Shown here one piece after another: positions 60,609 to 64,000 of a stretch of DNA of 64,000 nt (positions are counted from its first letter, which is position 1; each line of letters begins with the position of its first letter). Origin of the DNA: Bacteroidaceae bacterium (lineage in GTDB: Bacteria; Bacteroidota; Bacteroidia; Bacteroidales; Bacteroidaceae). The notes beneath the pieces were generated by a model, which saw nothing but the letters and a program-made list of their open reading frames with translations, was not told the DNA's origin and searched no databases. The stretch spans positions 62,001 to 126,000 of the forward strand of contig JAFVSR010000008.1 in the NCBI GenBank assembly GCA_017503645.1. Reading direction: 5' to 3'. The translations under genes and the position numbers were made by a program.

Positions 60609-61592
60609 ATGATTGTTTCCAACGAAAAACTGTCGCGAAGAGCATATATCGTTGCGGTTCTGCTCATAGCGCTCGCTCTCCTGGCCGGGTACATTCCTCG
60701 GTTGTCACCCCTGGCCCATATTGCAACCCCTCCGTCGGTGTTGCTCGCAGGCCTCTTATATGCACTTGTTTTTGGCTGCCCATACAAGAAATTCAATAAA
60801 AAAGCATCTAAAATGCTGTTGCAATACTCCATAGTGGGGCTTGGATTTGGAATGAACCTGCAAGCATCGTTGGCATCGGGCAGCGATGGTATGATATTCA
60901 CAATAGTTTCGGTGTTCGGCACGCTTGCAATAGGTTGGTTCATAGGTCGCAAATTGATGGGCATAGACCGCAACACATCGTACCTCATAAGCTCGGGAAC
61001 AGCTATTTGCGGCGGAAGCGCCATAGCCGCCGTGGCTCCCATACTTAAAGCCAAGGATAGTGAAATATCCGTGGCGCTTGGAACGGTTTTTATACTAAAT
61101 GCCGTGGCGCTGTTTATATTCCCTATGATTGGGCACGCTCTTGGAATGAACGACCAACAATTTGGATTGTGGGCTGCTATTGCCATACACGACACAAGCT
61201 CTGTTGTGGGGGCAGGGGCGGCATACAGCGAGGCTGCACTCGAGATAGCCACAACCGTAAAACTCACCCGCGCTTTGTGGATTATTCCTGTGGCGCTCTT
61301 TTCGGCAGTCATCTTCAAGAGCAAAGAGCAAAAGATAAATATCCCCTGGTTCATATTGCTGTTTGTGGCGGCTATGGTTATAAACACATATGCCCTTGAC
61401 GGCTATCCGGGCGTTGGTTCTGCCATAAACGGCATTGCCCGCAAGGGATTGACCCTGACGATGTTTTTCATAGGCGCATCACTTTCTATGGATGTGATAA
61501 AGAGCGTGGGCATAAAGGCATTTATGCAGGGTGTTATATTGTGGTTGATAATAAGTGCTGTTACTTTGGGTTATATATTCTTCGCCATTTAA
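60609..61592 (+). CDS. YeiH-family membrane transporter
   Basis: A 327-aa integral membrane protein with about ten helices. Family motifs: ATPPSVLLAGLLYALVFG, LLQYSIVGLGFGMNL, SSGTAICGGSAIAAVAPILKAKD, AIHDTSSVVGAGAAYS and KLTRALWIIPVALF. Related proteins are annotated as putative sulfate or small-anion exporters; no substrate is proven for the group and none can be read here. Its stop codon touches the start of a terminator stem. Confidence 0.92.
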   Translation: MIVSNEKLSRRAYIVAVLLIALALLAGYIPRLSPLAHIATPPSVLLAGLLYALVFGCPYKKFNKKASKMLLQYSIVGLGFGMNLQASLASGSDGMIFTIVSVFGTLAIGWFIGRKLMGIDRNTSYLISSGTAICGGSAIAAVAPILKAKDSEISVALGTVFILNAVALFIFPMIGHALGMNDQQFGLWAAIAIHDTSSVVGAGAAYSEAALEIATTVKLTRALWIIPVALFSAVIFKSKEQKINIPWFILLFVAAMVINTYALDGYPGVGSAINGIARKGLTLTMFFIGASLSMDVIKSVGIKAFMQGVILWLIISAVTLGYIFFAI

Positions 61593-61632
61593 CAAAAATA
61601 GGTTGCATCGCACTGATGCAACCTATTTTTGT
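61592..61632. terminator. Bidirectional terminator between the YeiH-type gene and rsgA
   Basis: An 18-bp perfect stem (61592-61609 with 61615-61632) around GCACT, with A tract on one side and T tract on the other. It separates two convergent genes. Confidence 0.88.
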
Positions 61633-61648
61633 ATTATAAGTGACTTTC

Positions 61649-62581
61649 TTACTCCGACGTGCGGTATTTGCCCTCCTCCTTGTCCTCGAGCATACTCAAA
61701 TAGGATTGGTAGCGGCTGGGGGCTATCTTGCCTTCGTTAAGGGCGGCAAGCACGGCGCAGCCGGGCTCGTGGGTGTGGGTGCAGTTGCCATATTTGCAAC
61801 CGCCCGACAAGGCAAAGAACTCCACGAAATAGTGGGGTATCTCCTCGGCCTCCATTGCGTATGAGCCAAAGCCCTTTACTCCCGGGGTATCCACTATGTA
61901 GCTGCCGGGCATAAATTCGAACATTTCGCTATATGTGGTGGTGTGCATACCGGTGTCGTGTATCTTGGAAATCTCGCCCACCTTGGCCGCTAACTGCGGT
62001 GCCACGGCATTCACAAGGCTCGACTTGCCCACGCCCGAATTGCCCGCAAGCAGCGACACCTTGCCACGCATAGCCTCTTTGAGGGCATCTATTCCCTCGC
62101 CTTTTTCGGCGCTTGTCACAAGGCAACAGTAGCCTATGCTTTCGTAGAGCGCCACAAGGTATTGCATTTCGGTGGTCTCGTCGGGGGTGTAGATATCTGC
62201 CTTGTTAAAGACCAGCACCACTGGAACACGGTATGCCTCGGCCGATGCCAGGAAGCGGTCGATGAAGGTGGTGGAGGTGGCAGGGTGGCTTATGGTGACA
62301 ACCAGAAAGCAGAGGTCGAGGTTGGCAGCCAGTATGTGCGACTGCTTGGAGAGGTTCGATGCCTTGCGCACAATATAGTTCTTGCGCTCCATTATATCCA
62401 TAATGTAGGCTGTACCATCGGCACGCACGTCGAACTCCACAACGTCGCCCACTGCCACGGGGTTGGTGCTTTTAATTCCCTTGAGGCGGAAATTGCCCTT
62501 CACCCTGCAATCGACCACGGCGCCATCGGTGGCGCGCACAGCATATACGCTGCCCGAACTCTTAATAACTACACCCTGCAC
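61649..62581 (-). CDS. rsgA: Ribosome small-subunit-dependent GTPase A
   Basis: RsgA helps mature the 30S ribosomal subunit. The 310-aa protein shows the circularly permuted GTPase order: OB-fold N-terminus, G4 NKAD (126-129), G1 GNSGVGKS (180-187), G3 DTPG (231-234), then the zinc knuckle with Cys262, Cys267, His269 or His271, and Cys275 (CKYGNCTHTHEPGC). It is 12 bp after frr, so the two are likely co-transcribed. Confidence 0.96.
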   Translation of the reverse strand: MQGVVIKSSGSVYAVRATDGAVVDCRVKGNFRLKGIKSTNPVAVGDVVEFDVRADGTAYIMDIMERKNYIVRKASNLSKQSHILAANLDLCFLVVTISHPATSTTFIDRFLASAEAYRVPVVLVFNKADIYTPDETTEMQYLVALYESIGYCCLVTSAEKGEGIDALKEAMRGKVSLLAGNSGVGKSSLVNAVAPQLAAKVGEISKIHDTGMHTTTYSEMFEFMPGSYIVDTPGVKGFGSYAMEAEEIPHYFVEFFALSGGCKYGNCTHTHEPGCAVLAALNEGKIAPSRYQSYLSMLEDKEEGKYRTSE

Positions 62582-62593
62582 TGCAAGCCTCTT

Positions 62594-63154
62594 TTATACG
62601 GTAAGTATCTCCTTCTCCTTGGCGGCGAAAATCTCTTCGGCTCTCTTTATGTACTTGTCGTGAATCTTCTGCAGCTTCTCCTCGCCGTCTTTTGCCATAT
62701 CCTCGGGGGTGCCGTCTTTAACCGACTTTTTCATTGTGTCGATACCATCGCGGCGTGCGTTGCGGATGCTTATTTTGGCTGTTTCCAGTTCGTGAGAGCA
62801 CTGCTTTACAAGGTCTTTGCGGCGCTCACCTGTGAGGGGAGGAATGGCTATGATGATAACCTCGCCGTTGTTGGTGGGCATAATTCCCACGGGAGAATCT
62901 ATGATGGCCTTCTCGATGGGGGCAATCATATTCTTGTCCCAGGGCTTAATGGCGATGGTGCGAAGGTCGGGGGTGGTAACGGTAGCCACGTTGTTGAGAG
63001 GCATTTCGGAACCATACGAGCTAACGCGCACGCAGTCGAGAATGTGTACATTGGCCTTTCCCGCGCGAATATGCGAATACTCCTCTTCGAGGTGCATAAT
63101 GGTCATCTCCATCATCTCCTCTATCTCACTTAAACAAGCTTTTACGTCTAACAT
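62594..63154 (-). CDS. frr: Ribosome recycling factor
   Basis: A 186-aa RRF of normal length. Signatures: MTIMHLEEEYSHIRAGKANV, VATVTTPDLRTIAIKPWDKNMI, and the long C-terminal helix with RKDLVKQCSHELETAKISIRNARR. It dissociates the post-termination ribosome with EF-G. First gene of the frr-rsgA operon. Confidence 0.97.
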   Translation of the reverse strand: MLDVKACLSEIEEMMEMTIMHLEEEYSHIRAGKANVHILDCVRVSSYGSEMPLNNVATVTTPDLRTIAIKPWDKNMIAPIEKAIIDSPVGIMPTNNGEVIIIAIPPLTGERRKDLVKQCSHELETAKISIRNARRDGIDTMKKSVKDGTPEDMAKDGEEKLQKIHDKYIKRAEEIFAAKEKEILTV

Positions 63155-63194
63155 ATGTTTCTGTTTTTAATTAGTAATTTCCTGTAACTACCCT

Positions 63195-63203
63195 GCAAAA
63201 ATA
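63195..63203 (-). promoter_or_regulatory. -7 element for frr-rsgA
   Basis: TATTTTTGC on the minus strand, 40 nt before the frr start at 63154. Confidence 0.5.
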
Positions 63204-63322
63204 AGGGATTATGCACGAAGATAATGCATTTTTATGAATTTTAATTATTAGAAGATGTTTAATTTTTAATGCCTGCCTTTTATAAGGGGAAAAGTGTTGT
63301 TTTTTATTGGAGCGACGCTATT

Positions 63323-63368
63323 GGCGGGTACTTTATTTTCGTACCTCGCCAAATGATATTATTTTTGC
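63323..63368 (+). promoter_or_regulatory. Promoter with overlapping hairpin for the DUF2007 gene
   Basis: TATTTTTGC (63360-63368) with TTTC 19 bp upstream (63337-63340). A hairpin (GGCGGGTAC at 63323-63331 with GTACCTCGCC at 63341-63350, one bulged base) surrounds the -33 position, so it could be an operator. Confidence 0.4.
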
Positions 63369-63452
63369 TATATTACAAGTGAAAAGCATAAATTAATATT
63401 CATTGTGAAAAGAATGGCAACCAAGCGGCACGAGGCTATGTTTTAATATAAA

Positions 63453-63460
63453 AAGGAGGT
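63453..63460 (+). promoter_or_regulatory. Perfect Shine-Dalgarno (AAGGAGGT) before the DUF2007 gene
   Basis: AAGGAGGT ends 6 nt before the ATG at 63467. Bacteroidota genes seldom use such a site, and nearly all other starts in this window have none, so it decides the start and predicts strong initiation. Confidence 0.6.
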
Positions 63461-63466
63461 AGCATT

Positions 63467-63718
63467 ATGGCAGGCAAGAGAGGACAACACCATTTGATGA
63501 AGATTTTTGGCGGTAACCTGTGGCAGGCGCAGCTTGTGCAGGGGCTTTTGGAGGCAAACAACATACCTTGTATATTGAGGAACGAAACAATGTCGGCAGT
63601 GACATCGCCCTATGCCACGCTGGGCGGCGAGGTGTGGGTGCTTATAGATGCAAGGGACCGCGAAATGGCCGAGGGCATACTGAAAAAGGAGTGCGTGTCA
63701 TCGGCGCCATACAACTGA
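63467..63718 (+). CDS. DUF2007-family small protein
   Basis: An 83-aa cytosolic protein with the DUF2007 pattern: ferredoxin-like fold segments NLWQAQLVQGLLEANNIPCILRNE, ATLGGEVWVLIDARDREMAEGIL. Members are annotated as putative signal-transducing proteins; no target is established. Its ATG follows a perfect Shine-Dalgarno and its own promoter. Confidence 0.82.
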   Translation: MAGKRGQHHLMKIFGGNLWQAQLVQGLLEANNIPCILRNETMSAVTSPYATLGGEVWVLIDARDREMAEGILKKECVSSAPYN

Positions 63719-63725
63719 AACAAAT

Positions 63726-63756
63726 AAAAAATGCCACCTTGAAGGTGGCATTTTTT
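63726..63756. terminator. Bidirectional terminator between the DUF2007 gene and rplS
   Basis: A 13-bp stem (63726-63738 with 63744-63756) around TTGAA with A and T tracts on either side. Confidence 0.85.
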
Positions 63757-63780
63757 ATTTCAAAGTCATACAGACTATGC

Positions 63781-64000
63781 TTACGCTTTAATCTCTTTGA
63801 TACGAGCCTTCTTACCTGTAAGAGCACGCAGATAATAAAGTTTAGCACGACGAACACGACCATACTTGTTGACAGTGATGCTGTCGATAGCAGGTGAGTT
63901 CAAAGGGAAGATACGCTCAACACCAACGGTACCCGACATTTTACGTACTGTAAAACGCTTCTCGGCACCCTGACCACAGATCTTGATTACAACACCGCGG
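63781..64000 (-). CDS. rplS: 50S ribosomal protein L19, partial (5' end outside window)
   Basis: The last 72 codons of L19 read into the window from the right edge: [36 protein letters not shown], and [33 protein letters not shown] before the stop at 63781. Codon use is restricted (CGT, AAG, GGT) as expected for a highly expressed gene and unlike most genes in the window. Confidence 0.96.
   Translation of the reverse strand, partial: RGVVIKICGQGAEKRFTVRKMSGTVGVERIFPLNSPAIDSITVNKYGRVRRAKLYYLRALTGKKARIKEIKA

Larger units (their letters stand above)
63155..63466. other. Divergent intergenic region between frr and the DUF2007 gene
   Basis: 312 bp with a minus-strand promoter element for frr (63195-63203), a plus-strand promoter (63337-63368) for the DUF2007 gene, a hairpin at 63323-63350 and a strong Shine-Dalgarno at 63453-63460. 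Nothing coding was recognised. Confidence 0.55.

Noticed and set aside
1..64000. CRISPR array, prophage, transposase or integrase
   Set aside because: No regularly spaced repeats, no terminal inverted repeats with a transposase, and no phage or recombinase genes were found in the translated genes.

Overview
The window is chromosomal DNA from a member of the Bacteroidales (Bacteroidota) with roughly balanced base composition; genus is not resolvable by eye. The assignment rests on paired SusC/SusD genes, a PorW/PorX pair, two GH92 mannosidases, near absence of Shine-Dalgarno sites, and repeated promoters of the Bacteroidota type (TTTG about 19-20 bp before TAnnTTTGC or TAnnTTCGC). No phage, transposon, integrase or CRISPR array was seen. 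Both ends cut a gene: a probable CPBP-family membrane protease on the left and rplS on the right.

Layout. 1-5191 (minus): membrane protease fragment and menA, tRNA-Pro(GGG) with a textbook promoter, a fused glutamine-amidotransferase/renal-dipeptidase protein, and an operon of two FKBP prolyl isomerases and an Lrp/AsnC regulator. 5529-13022 (plus): a small Cys/His-rich membrane protein, the porW/sprE-like lipoprotein, porX (receiver plus PglZ phosphodiesterase), tsaE, a small unknown gene and a YgiQ radical SAM protein. 13033-14042 (minus): rubredoxin (54 aa) and a sirtuin. 14114-30326 (minus): a 16-kb operon of two successive fasciclin-lipoprotein / SusC / SusD triplets with no glycosidase, sulfatase or regulator. 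30566-39300 (minus): a seven-gene run etfB, etfA, acyl-CoA dehydrogenase, SlyD-like isomerase, aroC, a DUF6057 membrane protein and a beta-propeller lipoprotein with a CxxCH haem motif. 39526-46355 (plus): a compact mannoside operon (GH5 mannanase-like, ROK kinase, two GH92 enzymes). 46496-52185 (plus): a tripartite RND efflux pump. The remainder is mostly housekeeping: acyl-ACP thioesterase, ABC-F ATPase, DUF4954 beta-helix protein, DUF4890 protein, a LolD-type ATPase overlapping tcdA, asd, a YeiH-type transporter, rsgA with frr, a DUF2007 protein with an unusual perfect Shine-Dalgarno, and rplS.

How the genes fit together. The fasciclin/SusCD operon looks like a surface import machine: all four of its lipoproteins carry an acidic residue within two positions after the lipid cysteine, which fits surface display, and each SusC barrel is preceded by a fasciclin lipoprotein and followed by a SusD lid. 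By contrast the GH5 and second GH92 lipoproteins lack that acidic signature and are more likely periplasmic; with the ROK kinase they could take imported mannosides to mannose and then to a sugar phosphate. The EtfB sequence has the motif associated with electron-bifurcating ETFs, so etfBA plus the dehydrogenase may form an anaerobic redox module. Convergent gene pairs are mostly separated by long hairpins, several of which include the stop codon of a neighbouring gene.

The strongest candidate for an undescribed system is the duplicated fasciclin-SusC-SusD operon, followed by the DUF6057/haem-motif beta-propeller pair. Functions are from recognition of family motifs in the translated sequence; no database search was run.
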